In this document: in pieces, positions 24,617 through 32,545 of the stretch | Layout: the number at the start of each line of letters is the position of its first letter | Position numbering within the stretch: the first letter of the stretch is position 1 | Assembly: GCA_947259275.1 (NCBI GenBank) | Contig: CAMYMH010000003.1 | Span: 1 to 64,000, forward strand | Origin: an uncultured Acidimicrobiaceae bacterium | GTDB taxonomy: Bacteria > Actinomycetota > Acidimicrobiia > Spongiisociales > SHLN01 | Length of the DNA: 64,000 nucleotides | Direction of reading: 5' to 3' | The notes under the pieces: generated by a model | Told to the model about the DNA's origin: nothing | The model's database searches: none | What the model saw: the letters and a program-made list of their open reading frames with translations, nothing else | Translations under genes and position numbers: made by a program

Positions 24617-25156
24617 CTAGTCCGAACGGCCGAGAATCTGGTCAAAACCGGCCAGGCCGTCCTTGTATCGCCGGGTGAGCTCGGACTGAATGGTGTTGAA
24701 CGCCTCTTGAACGGAGTGCCGTTGGGCGGAGATCTCGCTCTCGGCCTCCACCAGGGACCGTTGTATCTCGTTTAGCTCCTCATCCTCCACCAGAGCGATC
24801 CGCGTGAGGAAGTCCGCCCCGAGAACCTCGTCAATGTGCCGACGCCGCTGATCGGGGAGGTCGGGAAGCGTGACCTTGGTCGGCCGGCCGCTCGGAACAT
24901 AGCCGGATGCACCATCGGTGAGGATCTCGGGGAGGGCTTCGATCAGGCTGCGGGTCTCCTCGCCGGAGCGACGGCGAAGCTCGAAGCCGAGCAGGTCCAT
25001 GCGGCCGTGCAGCATCCGCCGGTAGTAGGACAGCTCGTTCTCAACCACGTCGCATATGCCACGACGCTCCCGGAGCGCGTCGAGGGACAGCTCGGTGAGG
25101 CCTTCCACAAACTCGGGGTCAACAATCTGATCGATGCGGCGGCGATGCTCGGTCAT
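24617..25156 (-). CDS. rsiG: RsiG-like anti-sigma factor with c-di-GMP-binding motifs
   Basis: The 179-residue, mostly helical protein carries both copies of the RsiG signature E-x3-S-x2-R-x3-Q-x3-D: E39-S43-R46-H50-D54 in the first long helix (Q replaced by H) and E139-S143-R146-Q150-N154 in the later helix (D replaced by N). In Streptomyces and Rubrobacter RsiG binds c-di-GMP through these helices and sequesters sigma WhiG. No signal or membrane segment is seen. It starts 8 bases after the M23 peptidase gene. The substitutions may change nucleotide affinity. No WhiG/FliA-type sigma factor is in the window. Confidence 0.8.
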   Translation of the reverse strand: MTEHRRRIDQIVDPEFVEGLTELSLDALRERRGICDVVENELSYYRRMLHGRMDLLGFELRRRSGEETRSLIEALPEILTDGASGYVPSGRPTKVTLPDLPDQRRRHIDEVLGADFLTRIALVEDEELNEIQRSLVEAESEISAQRHSVQEAFNTIQSELTRRYKDGLAGFDQILGRSD

Positions 25157-25164
25157 AGGCTCCT

Positions 25165-26250
25165 TTAGCAATGCTCGACGAGCGTAGGATACGGATTCAC
25201 CGGCGGATTCCCACGACCGCCGGGGTGGACCTGGAAGTGGACATGGGGGACGCCGCCTTTGGCATTGCCGCTGTCTCCGTTGTACGCAACCGTCTGTCCC
25301 GCGTTCACGCGGCTCCCATCTGACAGATTCTCGGCATAGCCGCTGAGGTGGGCGTAGTAATACGAGGTGCCGTTGTCGGCGTCGAGCCACAAGCTGATGC
25401 CACCGAGGTCCGAGTTTCGTTTGAGGATGGTGCCGCTGGCCACCGCCTTGACGGGCTGGCCGTAGGGGGCGACGATGTCGGTCCCCTTGTGGGTTCGGCC
25501 CCCTGAACGGGAGTTGCCCCAGTCGTTGACGAACCGGAATGGTTGGTCAAACAAGCAGACGAAACCAGCCGTCTGGCTGGCCGACGCACCCGCCGCGGCG
25601 CCGTCGAGTCTGGCGAGCTCGGTCAGGCGACGGAGCCGTTCTTGTTCGGCGCGCATCCGCTCCTGTTCGGCGAACTCAGCGCGCAGCTCTTCGTACTCGG
25701 TGTTGATTGCATCGAACAGGGCGTCGAATTCCGCGACGTACTCGGCCTGTTCGCGTTCCAGGTCCTGGAGAGAAGCCTGATCTTCCTTCAGCCGGTCCTG
25801 AGTTGTCTCGAGCCCGTTACGCACCGAGGTCAGGCGATCGAGCAGCGAGATCTCGTTCTGGGCGGCCCGCTCCAGGAACTCACGGCCGGTAATGAGCTCG
25901 GTCAAGTTGCTGGGTCCGAAGATGATGCCAACCCCGCTGACGTTGCCTGCCTTGTAGGCCGCGATCGCCTGCTCCTGGACCAGGGCTCTGAGCTCGGCGA
26001 TGTCCTTTTGGTAGCTGGTTACCCGCTCCTCGAATTGACCAATGCGGTAGGTCACCTCCGAGAGCTCGTGATACACCAGGTCGTATTGGGCAACTACCTC
26101 ATCGAGACGGGCGCTGGCTACGTCCCGGGCCCGGCGCGCCTCGTCGAGCTCGTCCCGCGACACCTGGGAAACAGCAGGAACCGCAGACGCCAGCAGGGTC
26201 AGGATGAGCGAGAGCGAAACAAGCAGTCGCCCGGTTCTAGTCAAGGACAT
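25165..26250 (-). CDS. M23-family murein hydrolase activator with coiled coil
   Basis: The 361-residue exported protein has a signal peptide (RLLVSLSLILTLLASAVPAVSQ), a long coiled-coil region (about residues 32-225, rich in Glu/Arg/Leu), and a C-terminal LytM/M23 domain with GRTHKGTDIVAPYGQPVKAVASG and GGVPHVHFQVHPGG, which keep the zinc ligands H-x3-D and H-x-H. Layout is like EnvC/NlpD-type activators or RipA-like septal peptidases, so a role in cell separation is likely. ATG 26250 precedes the signal peptide directly. It is transcribed into rsiG. Confidence 0.9.
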   Translation of the reverse strand: MSLTRTGRLLVSLSLILTLLASAVPAVSQVSRDELDEARRARDVASARLDEVVAQYDLVYHELSEVTYRIGQFEERVTSYQKDIAELRALVQEQAIAAYKAGNVSGVGIIFGPSNLTELITGREFLERAAQNEISLLDRLTSVRNGLETTQDRLKEDQASLQDLEREQAEYVAEFDALFDAINTEYEELRAEFAEQERMRAEQERLRRLTELARLDGAAAGASASQTAGFVCLFDQPFRFVNDWGNSRSGGRTHKGTDIVAPYGQPVKAVASGTILKRNSDLGGISLWLDADNGTSYYYAHLSGYAENLSDGSRVNAGQTVAYNGDSGNAKGGVPHVHFQVHPGGRGNPPVNPYPTLVEHC

Positions 26251-26553
26251 ACGGGGTACAAGGGTACTGATGAGTGAGAGATCGGCAAGCGTTTGGGGAC
26301 ATTGAGCGATGCTCGCAGGCCACCGTCGAGGCCGGCCTCGGAGCCGTAACCCCGCGACGCGGCCTGGCGGTGATCGGGGTCGGTGACGACCGGTAGTCAC
26401 ACATTTCGAAAGTCCCAAAAATAGGGCCGCATTAGGGACTTTCGGACCTGTGAAAGATATCACGACCGCCTACCGTGAGTGTTGAGCCCCGCAGCTCGAG
26501 AGAAAGGAACGGAGACGGATACGGGGAAGTCAAACGCTCAGAAGGGCGTACTC
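26251..26553. promoter_or_regulatory. Divergent regulatory region between the M23 gene and the cytochrome locus
   Basis: The 303-base gap has no gene. Its key part is 26405-26464: inverted arms CGAAAGTCCC (26407-26416) and GGGACTTTCG (26435-26444), the latter within GGGACTTTCGGACC, a DosR-like half-palindrome, and directly after it TGTGAAAGATATCACG (26449-26464), a perfect CRP/FNR-type TGTGA-N6-TCACG site. The 4-heme gene starts 90 bases further. Confidence 0.7.
26449..26464 (+). promoter_or_regulatory. CRP/FNR-type site 1, upstream of the 4-heme cytochrome gene
   Basis: TGTGA-AAGATA-TCACG matches the CRP/FNR consensus TGTGA-N6-TCACA in 9 of 10 defined bases. The same TGTGAAAnnnnTCACG occurs at 32446 and 35418, in each case upstream of another cytochrome unit. 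Confidence 0.7.
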
Positions 26554-27072
26554 ATGAGAAGACTATTCGGAGCGATCGGCCGGGCATTGAGCGGGCATCG
26601 CCTGCTCACCTTCGCGGTCCTCACGGTGGCTGCGCTGGCACTCGGGAGCGGCGTATTTGTTTATGGATTCACTGGCACGTCCGACGGAACGACAGCCGCC
26701 GGGTCTCACGAGTGGTGGCCCACCGACGGCTCGAATGTTGAAGGTGTGTTCTGCTCGCAGTGCCACGATGCCATCTCTACCGAACTCACCGATGGGCCCC
26801 ACGTCGCGGCATCTCTGTCCGACTGCACGTTCTGCCATAGGGTACAAGGCGGCGAGCACATTGCCGCACCGGCGCAGTGTGTGGACTGCCACAGTTCGGA
26901 GGCCGGGGAAGTGGCCGTAGACGCTCACCAGGGCATCCTGGACGATTTGGGAGAAACGGAAGCAACCGCCAGCTGGACCTGCAAGTCCTGCCACACCCAT
27001 GTTGCGGTGACGGTGACTGCTACGCCCATGGGACCGCTGCCCCTGATAATGGAACCTGATACGGTTCCGTAG
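26554..27072 (+). CDS. Membrane-anchored tetraheme cytochrome c
   Basis: The 172-residue protein has a cytoplasmic basic start, one membrane segment (LLTFAVLTVAALALGSGVFVYGF, about residues 17-39) and four CXXCH heme sites (CSQCH, CTFCH, CVDCH, CKSCH) in the exported part. ATG 26554 is preceded by AAGGG. It has no family that I can name beyond small multiheme cytochromes. It is probably an electron carrier on the outer face of the membrane. It is followed 24 bases later by the NHL protein and lies head-to-head or adjacent to the other cytochrome genes. Confidence 0.85.
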   Translation: MRRLFGAIGRALSGHRLLTFAVLTVAALALGSGVFVYGFTGTSDGTTAAGSHEWWPTDGSNVEGVFCSQCHDAISTELTDGPHVAASLSDCTFCHRVQGGEHIAAPAQCVDCHSSEAGEVAVDAHQGILDDLGETEATASWTCKSCHTHVAVTVTATPMGPLPLIMEPDTVP

Positions 27073-27096
27073 GTGAAGTCAGGAGCGCAAGGGCCG

Positions 27097-28425
27097 ATGA
27101 GTGGTAAGCGGCCGGCATCGCCCGACGCGGACGAGGCCACGGAGGCGGTTGATCTCGAGGGAGCCATCGCCGAGATCGACCGCCTTCTAGCCGGTATGGA
27201 CATCGAAGTCGATTCGGATGCCGGGCCCAATGGAGCATCATCCGAATCCGATCCCCCGGGCATCTCCATTGCAGAGCCCGAGGATGTTCCCCCGGCAGCC
27301 AGCCACAGCACCGTCCCGATCGAGACGATGCCGGTCGCGCCAACAGATACCCCGCAGCAAGACCCCCAGCAAGACACCCCGGAGGACGTGCCCACCCCGG
27401 CCGGCGACGAAGGCGGCGGTGAAGACGCCACCAAGCGAACGCGTTTCAAGTGGCCGGCATTGTGGGCTGGGCTGATCCTGATCGCGGTGCTGGCCGGTGT
27501 CTGGTACCTGTTCTCTGATTCCGACGAGGGCGGCCCACCTTTGGTGAGGCTGGCCGTGGAGCAGCCGATCACCGGTGATGCCGGAATCGTCGCCACCCAA
27601 TGGGTTGACCCGGCCGCGGTCGCCGCCAACGACGACGCCATCTACGTGCTCGATCGCGGAAACAACCGGATCCTTGCCATCAACGACCAGGGCGAAGTGG
27701 TCGACGTGCTGTGCGAAACCGGTGACTGCGCCTTTCTCCTCAGTGATCCGCAGGCGATGCGGATCCATGCCGACAAGCTCTACGTTGCCAACACCGGCGC
27801 CGCCGAAATCGTGGTCCTGACCCTCGACGGCAGCCTGGTAAGCCAGATTCCGTTGCCGGCCGATGAGGGCGGACCCGCGCCCGAACCCACCGGCCTGGCC
27901 TTTGCCAACACGGGCCTCATGTTCGTTTCCGACGGGGCGACGGACCGCGTCCTCCGGTTCGGGGTCCTGGGCGACTTCTCGGGCTACCTGGGCGAAGGGC
28001 TCGAGGACGATGCCCGCTATCAGCTGAGCGATCCGGCCGGTCTGACAGTCGACTTCGGCGGAAACCTGTACGTGTCCGAGCGCGGCAACGGCCGGGTCCA
28101 GAAATTCTCGCCGGCGGGACGCCTCCTCACCACCTTCTGGATGGCGGCGGGCGATCCGGACGTCTCGACGGCCACCGATGTGGCCGTCGCCGAGGACGGC
28201 ACCGTGTTCTTCAGTGACACGAAGCGGAGCATCGTTCACGTCTTCAGCCAGGAGGGTCGGTATCTGGGGATTCTCGGCCTGCTCGACGCCACCCGCAGGG
28301 ACTCACCAGGCGTGCTGAGGGAACCGGTCGGGCTAGATGTCGTGGAAGACCGGCTATTCGTCATCGACGCCCGGGAAGGGCTCTACGAGTTCGAGTTCGA
28401 CTCCTCGTACTGGTTCAGACGCTAA
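27097..28425 (+). CDS. Membrane-anchored NHL-repeat beta-propeller protein
   Basis: The 442-residue protein has an acidic, proline-rich cytoplasmic region (about 1-120), one membrane helix (ALWAGLILIAVLAGVWYLF, about 127-145) and an exported six-bladed NHL-like propeller with blades such as AIYVLDRGNNRILAINDQGEVV, KLYVANTGAAEIVVLTLDG, NLYVSERGNGRVQKFSPAG. It may be a scaffold or sensor partner for the cytochromes. A GTG at 27073, directly after the upstream stop, is an alternative start. Its 3' end converges with the cytochrome b gene. Confidence 0.8.
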   Translation: MSGKRPASPDADEATEAVDLEGAIAEIDRLLAGMDIEVDSDAGPNGASSESDPPGISIAEPEDVPPAASHSTVPIETMPVAPTDTPQQDPQQDTPEDVPTPAGDEGGGEDATKRTRFKWPALWAGLILIAVLAGVWYLFSDSDEGGPPLVRLAVEQPITGDAGIVATQWVDPAAVAANDDAIYVLDRGNNRILAINDQGEVVDVLCETGDCAFLLSDPQAMRIHADKLYVANTGAAEIVVLTLDGSLVSQIPLPADEGGPAPEPTGLAFANTGLMFVSDGATDRVLRFGVLGDFSGYLGEGLEDDARYQLSDPAGLTVDFGGNLYVSERGNGRVQKFSPAGRLLTTFWMAAGDPDVSTATDVAVAEDGTVFFSDTKRSIVHVFSQEGRYLGILGLLDATRRDSPGVLREPVGLDVVEDRLFVIDAREGLYEFEFDSSYWFRR

Positions 28426-28470
28426 CCGCTCCCGCTCCCTTTGGCGGGACCCCCCTTTCTCAGTACGCCG

Positions 28471-29670
28471 TCAACGGCGGGCGCCTGCCTCGATCCAGGC
28501 GACGAGAGCGGATAGTCCGTCTGCGTCCAACTGACCGGGGTGCCCGCCCGGGCGCTGGACGACAACGGCCAGGCTCGCATCCGGGTCGCCGGGGATGATG
28601 ACCGGGCCAGAACGGCCCCCCGCCATCGCCGACTCGTAGGAACTCAGGTTGAGACCGGCGATGCTCGAGTCGGTGTGGCACGTGCTGCACCGATCGGCCA
28701 GCAGAGGCCCGATATCCCAATCCCAGGTGAGGTCGGCCCCGGGGGTGGTGGTAGTCGTCAGGGCCGGACCCACCAGCGGACGGTCGGGTGGCCCGGCCGC
28801 CTCCGACACCGAGCCCTCGGTGAAGAACGCATACATGGTCAGAGCGACCAGCACAAAACCGACGACCATGGCACTCCAGCCTCCGATCCTGGCGGAGTTC
28901 TTGAGCCAGAGCGGAGGAGCTTCGCCGCCGGCGGCCGCCAGCATTCCCGCCTCGGTCAGCCGCGCGTACTCGGCGGGGCGGCCCTCCTGCAGCTCTTCGA
29001 TGCTCTCCCGGCCGGTAAAGACCACATCGTCCATCGGGAATTTCTCCGGACGAAGATGGCTGTTGAAGAAGTGGACGATGAAGATGAACCAGGCGGCCAG
29101 CAAGGCCTCCTCCGAGTGGATCAGGAGCGAGAGATTGAGAATCCAGCCGGGGAACAGCCTGGCAGCCAGCTCCGAGAACCACATGACATAGCCGGTGAGG
29201 CCGATTGCCATCATGCCCCAGAAGACCGCCAGATAGTCGAACTTCTCCCAGTAAGCGAAGCGGCCGAACTTGGGCCGACGGCCGCGCCCCAGGAACCACT
29301 TGAAATGCTGAACAAGTTGGCGGGCGTCGCGCGGCTGGGGCGTCATCGAAGTCGGGCCCCACAAGATTCCCTTCTGCTTCTTCACCAACCCGAGCCAGAA
29401 CAGGTAGCCGATGTGCACGGCAAAGACCAGGGTCAGCAGGATGGCGAACGCCTTGTGGAACAGGAGAATGGCATCGAAACCGCCCACGCGGTGCGAGAAA
29501 TCGATTGCCCAACCGGCCTGATTGAAACGCAGAGGCATCCCGGTGGCGGCCAGGCCGAGAAAGCTGACGATGAGCACCACGTGCGAGATGCGATGGAGGA
29601 GGTTGAACCGCCAGTAGTGGCCGTCTGGCTCCAGTCTGGTTTCTGTCGTGGTTTCGGTTGCGATGGCCAT
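28471..29670 (-). CDS. Cytochrome b561-type membrane subunit fused to a monoheme cytochrome c domain
   Basis: The 399-residue protein has an N-terminal four-to-five-helix cytochrome b region (about 15-300) with HRISHVVLIVSFLGLAATG, LFHKAFAILLTLVFAVHIGYLFW and LLIHSEEALLAAWFIFIVHFFNSH, giving the histidines expected for b hemes as in FdnI/b561-type quinol oxidoreductases. The C-terminal exported part (about 325-399) has one CSTCH site and the PSCyt1-like pattern LLADRCSTCHTDS...IIPGDPDASLAVVVQ...ALVAWIEAG. The fusion would pass electrons from quinol through b hemes to a c heme. It starts 3 bases after the 15-heme gene stop. Confidence 0.85.
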   Translation of the reverse strand: MAIATETTTETRLEPDGHYWRFNLLHRISHVVLIVSFLGLAATGMPLRFNQAGWAIDFSHRVGGFDAILLFHKAFAILLTLVFAVHIGYLFWLGLVKKQKGILWGPTSMTPQPRDARQLVQHFKWFLGRGRRPKFGRFAYWEKFDYLAVFWGMMAIGLTGYVMWFSELAARLFPGWILNLSLLIHSEEALLAAWFIFIVHFFNSHLRPEKFPMDDVVFTGRESIEELQEGRPAEYARLTEAGMLAAAGGEAPPLWLKNSARIGGWSAMVVGFVLVALTMYAFFTEGSVSEAAGPPDRPLVGPALTTTTTPGADLTWDWDIGPLLADRCSTCHTDSSIAGLNLSSYESAMAGGRSGPVIIPGDPDASLAVVVQRPGGHPGQLDADGLSALVAWIEAGARR

Positions 29671-29673
29671 GAC

Positions 29674-31326
29674 TCATGTCTCCCGAGTCGCGGTGGAGCC
29701 GGGGGCCGCCTGATGGTTGCGTACCCGGTCCACCGAAGACCGGACGGCCCACAGCACGGTGTGGAGGAGGAAGAAGCCCAGCACACTGAGGATGAGCAGC
29801 TCCATGAACCTCTTCGTGTAATAGAGGAGGGGATCCCGGGCCCGGTCGTCGGCGTCGGCATGGGGTGAGAACTCGGCGAAATTCTCACTGGCGCCTTCGT
29901 GACACTGGGCGCAGGTCTCGACCCGGTTCTCGTCCGAGACCGCCGAGGCCGCGTGATCGGTTTGCTGTATCTCGTGAGACCCGTGACAGTCCGAGCAGCG
30001 GGCGACCCGGCTGAAGCCGAGGGCGGTGACCTGCCCGTGGAAGGTATCTCGATAGGTGGTCAGCGATTCTTCGTGACATGAGCCGCACTCCTCGATCACC
30101 TCCAGCATCCACTCCGGCTCGTCGGAACCGGCCAGCCCGTGCGCCCCATGGCAGTCGGTGCAGACCGCCGCCCGCAGATCGCCCTGCGCCACCAGCCGCC
30201 CGTGGACACTGCCCAAGTACTCGTCGACAACACCGGCATGGCACTGGCCGCAAGTCGCAATCACATTGGACGGGAACACGCGGGCCTCGAAATCGTCGTG
30301 GGCCATGATGTCATGAGATCCGTGGCACTCCGAGCAGGTGGCCGAGACCAGCAACCCGGCCTCACTGATGGCGAGACCGTGAATCGAATCGACATATTCC
30401 TCGTAGACGTTTGGCAGACCGAGCCGCCCGGTGAGCTCCGGATCGCCATGGCAGCGGCCGCACGTCTGCGGGAGGCGAAGCGGATAGGTCGACGAGTTCG
30501 GGTCGGTCGTGCCGACCACCTCATGGGCCGGCCCGTGACAGTCGGAGCAGGTGGCCGCCTCCACGTCACCTGCGGACCGGGCGGCTCCATGTACGCTCTG
30601 GTCGTAGAGGTCGGCCTCTTCGTCGTGGCAACCGCGGCAGGTACCGCTGGTCGCCACCTCGGCTGGGGCGATGGTGTGAGCACCGTGACAACTGGAACAA
30701 GTGGGACCGAAATCGGTGCCGGCGGTCAGTGCCTGCCCGTGAACGCTCGCCCGGAAGTCAGGGACCTGGTGACACCCCTGACACATAGAGACCTGCACCA
30801 GGGCTTCCTGTGGAGCCTCTACCTGGTGAGCGCCGTGGCAGTCACTGCACACCGGGGCCTCGAGATTGCTACCGGCGGTCTCGCCTCCATGGGCACCGGC
30901 TAGCAATGCGCTCCCCTGGTGGTCGTGGCAGTCGTCGCACACGGCGTTCAGCTCTATCGTCAGCTCGCGCAGGCTGTCGGCTTCGAGCTCGGGGTGCGGA
31001 TAGTCCCCGATACCCGTATGGCATGAGGTGCACGTGACCCCCGCCCGACCGTGCACCGAACCCTCGTAGGCGGCCCCCTCGACGCTGGTATCGAGCGTCT
31101 CCCCGGACGGCAGCACGAAGTCCAGACCTCCCCGATCGTGGCAGTTGAGGCATCGTTCGTCGTCGACGCTGAGCTGAAGCAGTGGTGAGGCAACGGCCCC
31201 GGTATTCGGGGAGCCGCTGAGACCAAGCTGGCGTGGTGCCGCTAGTGCCTGACCGGCGGATTGGGCCGCCACTGCCAGGACGATGGCCACGCCTGCCAGC
31301 AGGGCCATCTTCCGGGGGAAGCTCAA
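29674..31326 (-). CDS. Pentadecaheme (15-heme) cytochrome c with C-terminal membrane anchor
   Basis: The 550-residue protein has a signal peptide (MSFPRKMALLAGVAIVLAVAAQSAGQALA), 15 CXXCH sites between about residues 59 and 476 (CLNCH, CTSCH, CDDCH, CSDCH, CQGCH, CSSCH, CRGCH, CSDCH, CGRCH, CSECH, CGQCH, CTDCH, CGSCH, CSDCH, CAQCH) and a C-terminal helix LILSVLGFFLLHTVLWAV. Many upstream SVHG/AHG histidines can be distal heme ligands. It is a molecular wire-type protein held at the outer membrane face and is co-transcribed with the cytochrome b fusion. The electron acceptor is unknown. Confidence 0.9.
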   Translation of the reverse strand: MSFPRKMALLAGVAIVLAVAAQSAGQALAAPRQLGLSGSPNTGAVASPLLQLSVDDERCLNCHDRGGLDFVLPSGETLDTSVEGAAYEGSVHGRAGVTCTSCHTGIGDYPHPELEADSLRELTIELNAVCDDCHDHQGSALLAGAHGGETAGSNLEAPVCSDCHGAHQVEAPQEALVQVSMCQGCHQVPDFRASVHGQALTAGTDFGPTCSSCHGAHTIAPAEVATSGTCRGCHDEEADLYDQSVHGAARSAGDVEAATCSDCHGPAHEVVGTTDPNSSTYPLRLPQTCGRCHGDPELTGRLGLPNVYEEYVDSIHGLAISEAGLLVSATCSECHGSHDIMAHDDFEARVFPSNVIATCGQCHAGVVDEYLGSVHGRLVAQGDLRAAVCTDCHGAHGLAGSDEPEWMLEVIEECGSCHEESLTTYRDTFHGQVTALGFSRVARCSDCHGSHEIQQTDHAASAVSDENRVETCAQCHEGASENFAEFSPHADADDRARDPLLYYTKRFMELLILSVLGFFLLHTVLWAVRSSVDRVRNHQAAPGSTATRET

Positions 31327-31435
31327 CCGATGGTCGTCCGGATTCTTGCCCGTTGTCCACCTCCCCCGTTCGCGACCTCGCCTGCCAGCCGGAAGCCGGT
31401 GGCGAGTCCTCTGCGCTCAAGCGTCCGCTCTTCCG

Positions 31436-32236
31436 TCATGAGCCACCCTCCGCCACCGCCAGCCGCGCCTCGGCCAGCGCCTCCTGAACCATTTCCGCCA
31501 CATCGGACGGGAGCTCGGAGACGGTCTCGGCCTCCTCAAGCAGTGGAAGCGCCAGGACGGCGTCGTCGAACCCGTAGAGGTAGACGAGACCGAGGAAGAG
31601 CTTGCTCTGGGCGTTATCGGGATCGATCTCGAGGCTGGCGGTCAGGTAGTCGGCGGCGATCTCGGCGTCGCCCGACAGATGGGCCACCCAGCCGATTCTG
31701 CCGAGCGCATTCGCCTCTTCGTCGGGCTCAGGGTCGTGGGCGGTCACTGCGATGTAGTGATCGAGCGCCCGCCCATACTCGCGCTGCTGCAATAACTGGT
31801 CTGCGAGATTGAGACGCAGGGTGTTGTCTTCGGGGTGGGCGGCCACCAACTCTTCCATGCGGGCGGTGGCGGGATCGGCAGAACCAGGGTCATCCGACCC
31901 GCCACCGTCCGAAAGAACCGACTGTCCCACAAAAGCGACGAGAGCAATCACCGACGCTGCCACTATGAGCCACCAGATGCGGTCCGACCTGGCTGGGCGC
32001 TCGCGGGTTGGAATCGATTCGGCCGCCCGAGCTGGCAGCCGCTGCAGCTCGTCTTCCACGCGTCGGCGCTCGGCCAGGTAGACCTTCCGCAGCTCCCCAG
32101 CCTTCTCAGCAGAGATCTCCCCCGCTTGGACTTGCCCCTCCAGCTCCTCCAAGTCGGTGGTGGTTTGCCGAAAGCGGTCCTCCAGCAGGCGCCGTCTAGC
32201 TTCGCCGCGGCGGGCCGGCCGGGAACCGACAGTCAT
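31436..32236 (-). CDS. CcmI-like TPR protein (cytochrome c biogenesis type)
   Basis: The 266-residue protein has an N-terminal charged coiled region (EDRFRQTTTDLEELEGQVQAGEISAEKAGELRKVYLAERRRVEDEL), one membrane helix (IWWLIVAASVIALVAFVGQSVL, about residues 87-108) and an exported TPR domain (MEELVAAHPEDNTLRLNLADQLLQQREYGRALDHYIAVTAHDP...). The layout recalls CcmI/NrfG, which hold apocytochrome c for heme ligation, consistent with its place between multiheme cytochrome genes. ATG 32236 follows GGAGGTG at good spacing. Direct evidence for a biogenesis role is only context and layout. Confidence 0.75.
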   Translation of the reverse strand: MTVGSRPARRGEARRRLLEDRFRQTTTDLEELEGQVQAGEISAEKAGELRKVYLAERRRVEDELQRLPARAAESIPTRERPARSDRIWWLIVAASVIALVAFVGQSVLSDGGGSDDPGSADPATARMEELVAAHPEDNTLRLNLADQLLQQREYGRALDHYIAVTAHDPEPDEEANALGRIGWVAHLSGDAEIAADYLTASLEIDPDNAQSKLFLGLVYLYGFDDAVLALPLLEEAETVSELPSDVAEMVQEALAEARLAVAEGGS

Positions 32237-32346
32237 CGCACACCTCCCGGCTCCAAAGGAACCGACTGCCGGGTTGGCTCGAGCCGGCGGGGCAGGCGCA
32301 GGGCCAGGACGAAACCGACCCCAGTGGCCGCCAGCGGGGAGTTCAT
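32233..32346 (-). CDS. Candidate 37-residue small protein before the CcmI-like gene
   Basis: An ATG at 32346 opens a frame of 37 codons with a short hydrophobic stretch (LAATGVGFVLALRL) and a basic tail, and its TGA overlaps the ATG of the CcmI-like gene (ATGA). Position and overlap suggest coupling, comparable to the tiny CcmD of cytochrome c maturation operons, but the hydrophobic part is short, the ribosome-binding site is weak and chance is possible. Confidence 0.3.
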   Translation of the reverse strand: MNSPLAATGVGFVLALRLPRRLEPTRQSVPLEPGGVR

Positions 32347-32445
32347 TCACCGGTCCCGGAGATAGGTGACAGCCGTGGCATTAGCCCGCGTGATCCCCGT
32401 GACAGCACCTGCTTCCACGCTCGGCAGGCGCCTGCCGCATCTGAT

Positions 32446-32461
32446 CGTGAAACATTTCACA
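32446..32461 (-). promoter_or_regulatory. CRP/FNR-type site 2, upstream of the CcmI-like/15-heme/cytochrome b unit
   Basis: On the minus strand TGTGA-AATGTT-TCACG matches the CRP/FNR consensus and the TGTGAAAnnnnTCACG-like sites 1 and 3. A DosR-like GGGACGTTTGCCC lies 34 bases further upstream (32495-32507). The 309-base gap 32237-32545 is otherwise without recognisable genes apart from the small candidate. Confidence 0.65.
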
Positions 32462-32545
32462 CTGTGTATACATGACGAACGTCAACCCGACCACGGGCAA
32501 ACGTCCCTGCTTCGGCCCCGAAAGCACCTGATGCCCGAGGGTCGA

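Noticed and set aside
28540-29868. 442-codon plus-strand frame over the cytochrome b gene
   Set aside because: Antisense shadow; the minus-strand frame carries the heme motifs and membrane helices.
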